NCBI RefSeq assembly: GCF_008831075.1
Contig: NZ_WBJX01000008.1
Coordinates: forward strand, 43,562 to 107,561
Source: Pseudoclavibacter terrae
Lineage (GTDB): Bacteria; Actinomycetota; Actinomycetes; Actinomycetales; Microbacteriaceae
Length of the DNA: 64,000 nucleotides
Direction: 5' to 3'
In this document: positions 35,291 to 44,300 of the stretch, one piece after another
Numbering within the stretch: the stretch's first letter is position 1
Layout of the letters: the number at the start of each line of letters is the position of its first letter
Notes under the pieces: model-generated
Database searches by the model: none
What the model saw: only the letters and a program-made list of their open reading frames with translations
What the model was told of the DNA's origin: nothing
Made by a program: the position numbers and the translations under genes

Positions 35291-38266
35291 TCAGGATCCT
35301 GTCTTGTCTGCACGTGGTGATGCGTCTCGGTCGTTGTTCGGATCAAGTGCGATGGCGAGGTGCTGTGTTTCTCGGAACGGATTAATCTGAGACACCTGCA
35401 TGGTGCAGCTGAAGCCGTCGGTCAGGACGAGTGCTTCGTCGCCTCCCTTCTTAAGGGCAGGAATAATCGAGTGCTCGGCAACCTGCATCGAGAGGTCGAA
35501 GTGCTCCGCTTCGAAGCCAAAGTTCCCAGCCACGCCACAACAGGACGAGGACTCGGTCACATCTGCAACGCCCCACTTGCTGAGGACTCGGCGCTGGGAT
35601 TGTGAACCGAAGGCCGCATGCTCGTGGCAGTGTGTCTGAACGACTGCTCGTGCAGGGGGAAGGGCGTCCGGGGCCCAGCCGCGGTTCATTGCCTCGTCGA
35701 CCGCGACTGAGAATGAGCGAACGCGACGGGCGACGCGCGCTGCGGCCTCGCTTCCGACGAGTTTCGGTGCGTCATCGCGGATTGCGGCGGCGCAGCTTGG
35801 TTCGAGGACAACGATGTCGCGGTCCGTGCCGTCGTCGAGTTTCTCCACAAGATTGGCGAGGCGCTTAGTTGCACCATCGCGTTGGCCCGTAGAGATCCAT
35901 GTGAGTCCGCAGCAAGCGTCCGCAGCGCACCCGACTTCTGCTCCCGAGGATCGAAGCACGCGTGCGGCGGCGGGGATGACCTCCGGTCGGAAAGCTTTCG
36001 TAAAGCTGTCAGCGAAGACCAGAATCTCACCGTCTGAGGAGAAGTCCGCTTCTGCGACTCGTTTCCTCAACTCGGCATGGGTGGAAAATTCTGGCATTCG
36101 ACGCCGAGCACTGATGCCGAGCTTCTCGCCGACCCATCTGAGCAGGGGGATCTTTGCGCCGATGTTGGCGATGGTGCTCATGCGCGTGACTAACGGTAGC
36201 CACCGTGGTAGCCACCCGATGGAGTAGTGCGTGAAAGGTCGCAGTTTGCCGCGGTAGTGGTCTTGGATGAGTTCTGACTTGGCTTCCGCCATGTCGACTC
36301 CCGTGGGGCAGTCGGTAGAGCAGGCTTTGCACGAAAGGCACAGATCGAGTGCTTCACGGACTTCTGGTCGTGCCCAGCCACCGGCGCTGGTTCCCTGTCC
36401 TCGGGCGAGCTCTTGCAGGACTCGAGCGCGTCCTCGGGTTGAGTCCTTTTCATCCTTCGTGGCGCGATAGCTCGGGCACATGAACCCACCACTCGTCGCG
36501 CGACAGCGTCCGACGCCGATGCAGGCGTGGGCGTTGCCAACAAACGTTCCGATCTCGTGGTGGTCTGCTTCGGTGATGCCGAGAACGAACGCGCCCTGTC
36601 CGATCGGAGTGACGGGGCGGATCGTGGGCATGGGCAGTGCGACGTTCTGGCTTGGGAACCCCTGCAGGGAGAGCGAATCAGTGAACGGCACTGGATCGAC
36701 AATGATCCCGGGGTTCAGGAGGTTGCTGGGGTCCCAGATGTCCTTAAACCCCTGGAACAGCTCTAGGACCTCCTGGGAGTACATGAGGTCGAGCAGGGCG
36801 CTGCGGGCGCGGCCGTCGCCGTGCTCCCCGGAGAGTGATCCGCCGTGTCGCACGACGATCTCAGCTGCGCGTCGCATGAAGGAGCTGAAGTTCTCTCGAC
36901 CTGCTTCGGTTCGCAACTCGAAGTCGAGGCGCATGTGCACGCAGCCGGCACCGAAGTGGCCGTACATGGAGGCGGTATAGCCGTGTTCCTCGATGACGGG
37001 GAGTAGCTCGGCGAGGTAGTCAGCCAAGTTCTCGGGCGCGACTGCGGAGTCCTCCCACCCGGGCCAGGTCTGCGTGCCGTCGAGACGTTTCGACGAGAGT
37101 CCGGCCCCATCTTCGCGAACGCGCCACAATTTGGCTCGCTCAGCGGGTTCTGTCGCGATGACGGAGTCTTGAACGAGACCTCGGTCCCGCAAGCGTGTGA
37201 GAAGCTCGTCGCATTTTTCTGTGGCGTGATCGATGGTGTCGGCTGAAAACTCGACCATCACGTAGGCGTCGCCGTTGGGCAGTGAGCTCACGCTTGCTTC
37301 ACCTCGGCGGTGCCGCATGATGTCCACGATGGCACTGTTGAGGCCCTCGATAGCGCTCGGTCGCATTTCGAGCATCGTCATGACGTCGCGCGCAGAATCA
37401 ACAGTGTTGTTGTAGCCGACGCAGAGGAGTGCCGTAGGTCCTGGCTTCGTCACGAGGTTGACGCGTGCGCGCAGAATAATTGCGCATGTCCCCTCGGTGC
37501 CAGCGAGGGCGCGTGCGAGGTTGAAGCCGTTCTCTGGCAAGAGGTTGGCGAGGTGATACCCCGAGACCTGGCGAGGAATGGTCTGCAGCTCCAGGCGGAG
37601 TGCAGCGAGGTTGGAGTTCGCGAGTGCTCTCAGTGCATCGTTGATCTCCGCAGCGCGGGCGACAGAGTGACGGTGCGTCTCATCGGCGGTGCGGACGCCG
37701 CCCTTCGACGCAACGAGGTGAGCTCCATCAATTGTGAGAAGTTCGATCTCGACAACATGATTCGACATGCGCCCGTATTCGACGGAGTGGTTCCCGCACG
37801 CATCGTTTCCGATTGAGCCGCCCACTGTTGCGCGACTCAGTGACGAGGGATCCGGCGCGAAGGTCAGTTGACCCCCGGAGTTGCGTTCTACGTGCGCGCG
37901 AAGTTCTCCCAGGACGACGCCAGCGTCGACCCAGACGGTGTTCGTCGCGTGGTCAATTTCGTCCACGGTGGTCATCTGGCGTGAGACGTCGATGACGACG
38001 CCGTCTCCCACAGCGTTGCCCGCCATTGAGGTTCCCCCACCCCGAAGGGTGACGGGGACGTCAGCTTCGGATGCGCCAACCAGAATCGTTTTCAGGTCCT
38101 CAGTAGTGCTGGGGAAGACCACAAACTCGGGTCGGACACGGTAGTTCGATGCGTCGTAGGAATACTCCTGACGACGATGCTCTGAGGCATCTACCGAGAT
38201 TCCGGCCTTTCCAAGACGATCCCGAAGCTCGGAGACGCGGGCTGTTCTTTCCTCAATGACGGGCAT
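35291..38266 (-). CDS. FAD/Fe-S oxidoreductase (D-lactate/glycolate dehydrogenase fusion)
   Basis: Single 991-residue protein joining GlcD-like and GlcF-like parts. The FAD-binding PCMH domain (about 45-260) has TLRGGGTSMAGNAVGDG and GGSIGNDACGNHSV. The FAD-linked oxidase C domain runs to about 530 (GHFGAGCVHMRLDF, SGEHGDGRAR). Two cysteine clusters (CIGVGRC...CPSYR; CLSCKACSTDCP) should bind 4Fe-4S centres. Two CCG domains end in CCGLTW and CCGVAGNFG. It oxidises a D-2-hydroxyacid and passes electrons to the quinone pool at the membrane face. Encoded 15 bp after the aminotransferase. Confidence 0.9.
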   Translation of the reverse strand: MPVIEERTARVSELRDRLGKAGISVDASEHRRQEYSYDASNYRVRPEFVVFPSTTEDLKTILVGASEADVPVTLRGGGTSMAGNAVGDGVVIDVSRQMTTVDEIDHATNTVWVDAGVVLGELRAHVERNSGGQLTFAPDPSSLSRATVGGSIGNDACGNHSVEYGRMSNHVVEIELLTIDGAHLVASKGGVRTADETHRHSVARAAEINDALRALANSNLAALRLELQTIPRQVSGYHLANLLPENGFNLARALAGTEGTCAIILRARVNLVTKPGPTALLCVGYNNTVDSARDVMTMLEMRPSAIEGLNSAIVDIMRHRRGEASVSSLPNGDAYVMVEFSADTIDHATEKCDELLTRLRDRGLVQDSVIATEPAERAKLWRVREDGAGLSSKRLDGTQTWPGWEDSAVAPENLADYLAELLPVIEEHGYTASMYGHFGAGCVHMRLDFELRTEAGRENFSSFMRRAAEIVVRHGGSLSGEHGDGRARSALLDLMYSQEVLELFQGFKDIWDPSNLLNPGIIVDPVPFTDSLSLQGFPSQNVALPMPTIRPVTPIGQGAFVLGITEADHHEIGTFVGNAHACIGVGRCRATSGGFMCPSYRATKDEKDSTRGRARVLQELARGQGTSAGGWARPEVREALDLCLSCKACSTDCPTGVDMAEAKSELIQDHYRGKLRPFTHYSIGWLPRWLPLVTRMSTIANIGAKIPLLRWVGEKLGISARRRMPEFSTHAELRKRVAEADFSSDGEILVFADSFTKAFRPEVIPAAARVLRSSGAEVGCAADACCGLTWISTGQRDGATKRLANLVEKLDDGTDRDIVVLEPSCAAAIRDDAPKLVGSEAAARVARRVRSFSVAVDEAMNRGWAPDALPPARAVVQTHCHEHAAFGSQSQRRVLSKWGVADVTESSSCCGVAGNFGFEAEHFDLSMQVAEHSIIPALKKGGDEALVLTDGFSCTMQVSQINPFRETQHLAIALDPNNDRDASPRADKTGS

Positions 38267-38281
38267 GTCTGTGCCTCCTCC

Positions 38282-39550
38282 TTACTTCACAGCTGCAGCG
38301 GAAGTGACCTTTTCGAGAGTGCGCTCGAGGCGTTCGATGGCGAGTTCAACTTCTTCAGCGTTCACCGTCAGCGCCGGGACGATGCGGATGACGTTGCCAA
38401 GAGGTCCACAAGGGAGAAGGAGGAGTTCCTCGGACACGGCACCCTGCTGAACGGCGGCCGCCGTTGCGGCATCCGCTTCCCCGTCGTCACCAGTGAACTC
38501 GATGGCCTGCATCAGGCCCAGCCCGCGCACGTCACCGATCACTGGAAAGCGTTCCTGCAGTCGCTTGAGCCCCGCTTGCAGCTGCGCACCGCGCTCAGCC
38601 GCGTTCTGAACGAGACCTTCATCCTTGATCACGTTGAGCGTTTCGATGGCTGCAGCTGCGGCAACAGCGTTGCCACCGTACGTGCCGCCCTGCGAGCCCG
38701 GCAGCCCCTTGGCCATGAGCTCCGTGCTGGCGGCGATCGCCGAGATCGGGAAGCCCGATGCGATTCCCTTGGCGGTGATCAAGATATCCGGAGTGATCCC
38801 GGCACGCGTGTGTGCCCAGAACTCCCCGGTGCGTCCAACGCCCGATTGGATCTCGTCGACGATCACGAGAACGTCGTGCTTGCGCGCGCGCTCTTCGATG
38901 CCGCGGAGGAACTCGACCGGCACCGGGAGGTAGCCGCCGTCGCCGAGTACCGGCTCGATGATGAACGCAGCTGCTTCATGCGGGCTGGTGACAGTGGCGA
39001 AGATGTAGTCGAGCTCACGCAGGGCGAAGCGCACGGCTTCGTCTTCGGTCATCCCGAGGCGGTACGCGTAGGGGAAGGGGGCGATGACCACGCCACCCAT
39101 GAGCGGAACAGTGCTGTTGCGGAACTTGGTTCCTGCGGTCGTGATGCTCGACGCACCTGAAGTGCGGCCGTGGAAGCCGCCTTGGAACGCGATGATGTTC
39201 GGCCGATTGGTGGCCTGGCGAGCAAGGCGAAGGGCGCCCTCGACGGCCTCGGCGCCGGAGTTCGCGTAGAAGACTGAGTCCAGGTTCTCGGGCAGGTAGT
39301 CGCCGAGCTTCTCGGTCAGCTCGAGCAGGGGCTTGTGCATGACGGTTGTCGCCTGCGCGTGGATGACGCTGCCGATCTGCTTGCGGGCGGCCTCCACGAC
39401 GCGCGGGTGGCAGTGGCCGGTTGAGGTCACGCCGATACCGGAGGTGAAGTCCAGGTACCGCACGCCGTCGGTCCCGAGAATCCAGTTCCCCTCTGCCTGC
39501 TCAACGATGACGGGGGTTGCCTGCCTCACGATGGGGCTGATTTGCACCAT
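38282..39550 (-). CDS. Class III aminotransferase, GABA transaminase-like
   Basis: PLP enzyme that transfers the omega-amino group of GABA or a similar amine to 2-oxoglutarate. NSGAEAVEGAL binds the cofactor phosphate, GFHGRT stacks on the ring, DEIQSGVGRTG holds the pyridine-N Asp, and Lys261 in ITAKGIASG forms the Schiff base. Length 422 is standard. It heads a minus-strand operon (aminotransferase, FAD/Fe-S oxidase, hydroxyacid dehydrogenase, GntR, HAD, ALDH) starting at the strongest copy of the palindrome. Exact donor is not clear; GABA, beta-alanine-like or diamine-derived acids are all possible. Confidence 0.88.
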   Translation of the reverse strand: MVQISPIVRQATPVIVEQAEGNWILGTDGVRYLDFTSGIGVTSTGHCHPRVVEAARKQIGSVIHAQATTVMHKPLLELTEKLGDYLPENLDSVFYANSGAEAVEGALRLARQATNRPNIIAFQGGFHGRTSGASSITTAGTKFRNSTVPLMGGVVIAPFPYAYRLGMTEDEAVRFALRELDYIFATVTSPHEAAAFIIEPVLGDGGYLPVPVEFLRGIEERARKHDVLVIVDEIQSGVGRTGEFWAHTRAGITPDILITAKGIASGFPISAIAASTELMAKGLPGSQGGTYGGNAVAAAAAIETLNVIKDEGLVQNAAERGAQLQAGLKRLQERFPVIGDVRGLGLMQAIEFTGDDGEADAATAAAVQQGAVSEELLLLPCGPLGNVIRIVPALTVNAEEVELAIERLERTLEKVTSAAAVK

Positions 39551-39603
39551 GTTTCCGTTCCTCTCTGGTGTATTGCCCGACGCACGGACAATGCTGTAAC
39601 GTC

Positions 39604-39630
39604 GTGGCTAACTGTATAACAGTTAGCCAC
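39604..39630. promoter_or_regulatory. Palindromic GntR operator between aminotransferase and MHS transporter
   Basis: Perfect 12-bp arms, GTGGCTAACTGT and ACAGTTAGCCAC, around ATA. The inner 23 bp are identical to the site at 33528-33550, 6 kb away. It lies 54 bp from each divergent start codon, so one bound regulator could control both transcripts. Confidence 0.78.
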
Positions 39631-39683
39631 GAGGGGCAATGCATCGCCCGTTACGTCGGTCACCGAGAGGAACAGCGTCAAAG

Positions 39684-41201
39684 ATGACACAGCAACAGCA
39701 CTTCCCCGGATCTAGCGGTCATAGATCACTGAATGCCCCGCGCACGCTGGAGGTCGACGATGTCGTCGTCATCCAGCCCAAGGACCTGCGGCGCGCAATC
39801 ATCGGGACGTCCGTCGGGAACTTCATGGAATGGTTCGACCTCGGGGTGTACGGGTACCTCGCGGTCACCATGACTGCGGTCTTCACTGCCGGCATGGACT
39901 CCACCTGGGGGCTCCTGGTGACGCTTCTCGGCTTCGCCGTTTCCTTCCTGATTCGCCCACTTGGGGGCATCATCCTCGGACCGCTGGGCGACAGAATTGG
40001 CCGTCAGAAGGTGTTGTACTTCACGATGGCGCTCATGGCGGTGTCCACCGCCCTCATCGGCGTGCTCCCGACCGCCGAACAGATCGGTCTGTGGGCAATC
40101 GTTCCTCTCTACTTCCTGAAACTGTTGCAAGGCTTTTCCGCTGGCGGCGAGTTCTCCGGCGCCTCGACCTACGTTGCAGAATTCGCTCCGGATCGCTCGC
40201 GCGGGTTTTGGGCCTCGCTGCTCAACGTGGCGACCTATCTCGGTTTCGCGACGGGAGCGCTGACCGTTGCGGTCACGACGTACGTGACGACGAATGTCTG
40301 GGGCGAGAGCGCCATGACCGACTTCGGGTGGCGCATCCCCTTCCTGATCGCCATCCCGCTGGGCGTCATCGCCGTGTGGATCCGGTTGCGCCTCCCGGAA
40401 ACGCCCAGCTTCGAAATCGCTGATGAGTTCCAGGCCGACCACAAGGGTGCCGAAGACAGCATCTTCACTAGGCTCGGTGTCCTCGGCGTCATCAAGCACC
40501 ACTGGAAGATCGTGCTGCTCGGCATGGCGATCGTCTCCGCTGAGCTGACCATCCAGTACGCCCTCACGAGCTACATGCCGACCTACCTCGAGACAGAGGT
40601 TGGGGTGTCGAACCTCAACGCGTCACTCGCGACCGTTCCGATCCTGATCATCATGTCGTTGTCCCTGCCCCTATTCGGGCACCTCTCCGACAAGTTCGGA
40701 CGCCGCCCCGTCTACCTTGTCGGTTCGATCTCATCTCTCGTGCTCATGGTGCCGGCGTTCATGATCCTGCAAACGGGCAACATCTGGGCCATCTTCGGTG
40801 CGCTCCTTCTTGTTGCGTTCCCGACGGCCTGCTTCGTTGGTCTCACGGCATCCGCTCTGCCCGCCCTCTTCCCGACGGCGTCTCGTTTTGCTGGCATGGC
40901 TTTGATGTACAACATGTCGGCCGCGCTCTTCGGGGGGACGACGCCTCTCTTCAGCCAGGCGCTTGTTCAGGCCACGGGCAACACGTACATGCCCGCGTTC
41001 TACATCATGTTCTTCGCAGCGATCGCCACCGTCGCGATCATCCTCATCCCCGAATCCGCCGGGAAGCCTCTGATCGGATCTATGCCAGTCGTCACTTCTC
41101 GGGCACAGGCCGAAGAACTCGTCCGCAACCAGGCGAGCAACCCTCGCCTCGACACGCAGACGATGCCGCTGCGCGTGATCACGACGAAGTCCGGGGAGTA
41201 G
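39684..41201 (+). CDS. MFS transporter, metabolite:H+ symporter (MHS) family
   Basis: Twelve-helix importer related to ProP and KgtP. Helix 1 reads IIGTSVGNFMEWFDLGVYG, the MHS signature. LGPLGDRIGRQKVL is motif A, and QGFSAGGEFSGA marks helix 4. ATG 39684 lies behind the operator and gives a normal 505 residues with a soluble N-terminus of about 40. MHS proteins take up osmolytes, 2-oxoglutarate, citrate or similar. Sharing an operator with the aminotransferase operon suggests it imports the pathway substrate. Confidence 0.9.
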   Translation: MTQQQHFPGSSGHRSLNAPRTLEVDDVVVIQPKDLRRAIIGTSVGNFMEWFDLGVYGYLAVTMTAVFTAGMDSTWGLLVTLLGFAVSFLIRPLGGIILGPLGDRIGRQKVLYFTMALMAVSTALIGVLPTAEQIGLWAIVPLYFLKLLQGFSAGGEFSGASTYVAEFAPDRSRGFWASLLNVATYLGFATGALTVAVTTYVTTNVWGESAMTDFGWRIPFLIAIPLGVIAVWIRLRLPETPSFEIADEFQADHKGAEDSIFTRLGVLGVIKHHWKIVLLGMAIVSAELTIQYALTSYMPTYLETEVGVSNLNASLATVPILIIMSLSLPLFGHLSDKFGRRPVYLVGSISSLVLMVPAFMILQTGNIWAIFGALLLVAFPTACFVGLTASALPALFPTASRFAGMALMYNMSAALFGGTTPLFSQALVQATGNTYMPAFYIMFFAAIATVAIILIPESAGKPLIGSMPVVTSRAQAEELVRNQASNPRLDTQTMPLRVITTKSGE

Positions 41202-41233
41202 GCCTCCGGCACTTCCATGGAGCAGATCCAAGG

Positions 41234-41272
41234 GCCCCGGCCTTTTCCCAAATCGCGGGGAAGGCCGGGGGC
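41234..41272 (+). terminator. Hairpin terminator after MHS transporter
   Basis: CCCCGGCCTT (41235-41244) pairs with AAGGCCGGGG (41261-41270), with extra CCC/GGG pairs inside after a small bulge. It lies 33 bp after the transporter stop and before the glutamate dehydrogenase start. Confidence 0.7.
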
Positions 41273-41320
41273 ACCACCTTCACGCCTCCCATCCCAACAC
41301 AGTGAACGGAAGAAAAGGTC

Positions 41321-44300
41321 ATGACCAAAGAGGCCGCACACCACCCACTGCACGAGACGCTTGCAGACGTAGACCCGGCCCTTCGCGAAGGTCTTGAGCA
41401 CCTGATCGGTCCGATCGCAGCTGAAGGGCTCGGTGCGCGTCAGCCGCGCGACATCGTCGGAGCGGCAGCCTCCGCGAGGCGCCAAGCCAATCAACGCTCC
41501 ACAGGCGAAACACTGTTGTCGATCTTCACGCCGACACTGCAGGATGACGGCTGGACCTCCCGTCGCACCGTGATCAACATCTGCACACCGGACGCCCCAT
41601 TCCTCGTTGACTCGATCACTGCCGCCATTGGCAGGCAAGGATTCACCGTGCAGAGCCTCGTGCATCCGGTCCTTTCGGTCCGCCGCGATGCGGAAGGCGT
41701 GGTCCTCGAGATGAATGCGCCCGACGGCGTCCCCGAGTCATGGATGCATCTCGAGATCGATCGCATCCCGACGCCTGAGGGGCGCGCCGCGCTCGAAGAA
41801 CACCTGCGCAAGGTGTTGGCGGACGTCCACGCAGCCGTGACTGACTGGACTCCCATGCATCGCACCTGCCTGGATCTCGTCGGCGAACTGCGCGCTGGGC
41901 GTCTCGCGAATGTCGACGGCGGAGAGGTTGCGGCCACGCTCGAGTTCTTGACCTGGCTTGCCCAGGGCAACTTCACGTTCCTCGGCTACCGCGAGTACGC
42001 CCTCGATTCAAGTGCGGGAGAAGGGGAGGTGCTGCGCGCTCTGCCCGCCACAGGCCTCGGCATCCTTCGAGATTCGCCAGCTTCTGTCACACTCCTCACT
42101 CCGGAAGCGCAACGCACCGCGCGCGAGCCGCGGCTCCTCACCATCACGAAGGCCAACTCGCGCGCGACCGTTCACCGCGACGTGTACCTCGATTACATCG
42201 GCATTCGCACCTTTGACGACCAGGGGAACGTGACCGGCGAGCGTCGTTTCCTCGGCTTGTTCACGTCGATAACCTACGCAGCCTCCGTCACGACGCTTCC
42301 GATCATCGCGGCCAAGGTGCGCGCAATACTCGACGCCTCGGGCTTTCCCGCGGACTCTCACTCCGGAAAGGATCTGCTGCAAGTCCTTGAGCAGTACCCG
42401 CGCGACGAGCTCTTCCAAAGCCCCGCGGAGCTGCTTCTCGAAGTTGCCCGTCAGGTAACGAAGCTCCCCAAGAGGGGGCGCCCAAAGATCTTCGTACGGC
42501 CCGACGAGTTCGGCCGCTTCGTCTCCGCAATCATCTACCTGCCGCGCGACCGCTACAACACCTCGGTTCGACTGCGCATCGAGGAGCTGCTGCGCACGAC
42601 CTTCGGCGCCAGCCAGGTCGATCACGCCACCAAGGTCGGCGATTCGCCGCTCGCGCAGCTGCACTTCATCGTGAGAGCACAAGACGGAAGCACTCTGGCC
42701 AGTATCACTGAGCCACGACTGCAGTCACAGCTTGAACGTGCGATCAAGAGCTGGGATGAGGGGTTGGTTGACGCACTCCACCAGTCCTACGACGAAGAGC
42801 GAGCAGCAGTATTGCTCAGCCGCTACGCATCCGCGTTCCCCGCCGGATACAAGGAAGCTGTACCCCCGCAAGATGCAGTGAGCGACATCGAACTCCTTGA
42901 GAACCTCGACGACACGTCAGACTTCGCCGTCCACCTCTATGAGCCGCACAAGCATGAGGGTGGTAAACGCTATTTCACTCTGGTTTCGCGCACGGAATAC
43001 CCGCTGACTCAAGTGCTCCCCGTGCTCACAGATCTGGGCGTGGGAGTGGTCGATGAACGGCCCTACGCTGTCATCCTGCATGACGGCTCCGTGCTGCATG
43101 TGTCCGATTTCGGACTCACCGCATCTCGTCACGCCGCATGGGGTGATGCGGCGTGGGGCGCCGAATTCGAGGCAGCGTTCAGCGCTGTTTGGTCGGGCGA
43201 GTCCGAGACCGACCGACTGAACTCGCTGGTGCTGCTGGGCGGGCTCCGCTGGCGCCAGATCGTGATCCTGCGCGCGATCAGCATGTACCTGCGCCAGATC
43301 GGCGCGACCTTCTCGGTCGAGTACATCGAGCAGGCCCTCATCGAGAACCCGGCGATCGCCGCCGACATCGTGCGGCTCTTCGAGGCGAAGTTCGACCCGG
43401 AGCTGGTCGGCGACCGCGACGCTGAGCTCGTGACGCTCACCGAGCGGCTGCTCGCCGCGCTCGACGACGTCGCGAGCCTCGACCACGACCGCATCCTTCG
43501 CTCGATGATCGGCATCGTCGACGCCACGTGGCGCACGAACTTCTACCAGGTGGATGAGGCGGGCAAGCCGAAGCACTGGGTCTCGATGAAGCTCGACTGC
43601 ACACGCGTGCCCGGCCTGCCGAAGCCGCATCCAATGGCCGAGATCTGGGTGTACTCGCCCGAGGTCGAGGGCGTGCACCTGCGCTTCGGCAGGGTCGCCC
43701 GCGGCGGGCTGCGCTGGAGCGACCGCCGCGAGGACTTCCGCACGGAAGTGCTCGGCCTCGTGAAGGCGCAGATGGTGAAGAACGCCGTCATCGTGCCGAC
43801 GGGCTCCAAGGGTGGGTTCTTCGCCAAGCAGCTGCCCGCCCCGAGCGATCGGGGTGCGTGGCTCGAAGCGGGCAAGTCGGCGTACCGCACCTTCATCCGC
43901 GGGCTGCTCGACATCACCGACAACCGCGAGGGAGGCGAGATCGTGCCCCCGGCGAACGTGGTGCGCCATGACGGCGACGACCCGTACCTCGTGGTGGCCG
44001 CCGACAAGGGCACGGCGTCGTTCTCGGACATCGCCAACGGCATCTCCGAGAGCTATGACTTCTGGCTCGCGGATGCGTTCGCGTCAGGCGGCTCGGCCGG
44101 GTACGACCACAAGGGCATGGGCATCACGGCGCGCGGCGCGTGGGAGTCGGTGAAGCGCCACTTCCGCGAGCTGGGGCACGACACGCAGACGCAGGACTTC
44201 ACCGTCGTCGGGGTCGGCGACATGTCGGGCGACGTGTTCGGCAACGGCATGCTGCGGTCCGAGCACATCCGCCTCGTCGCGGCCTTCGACCACCGGCACA

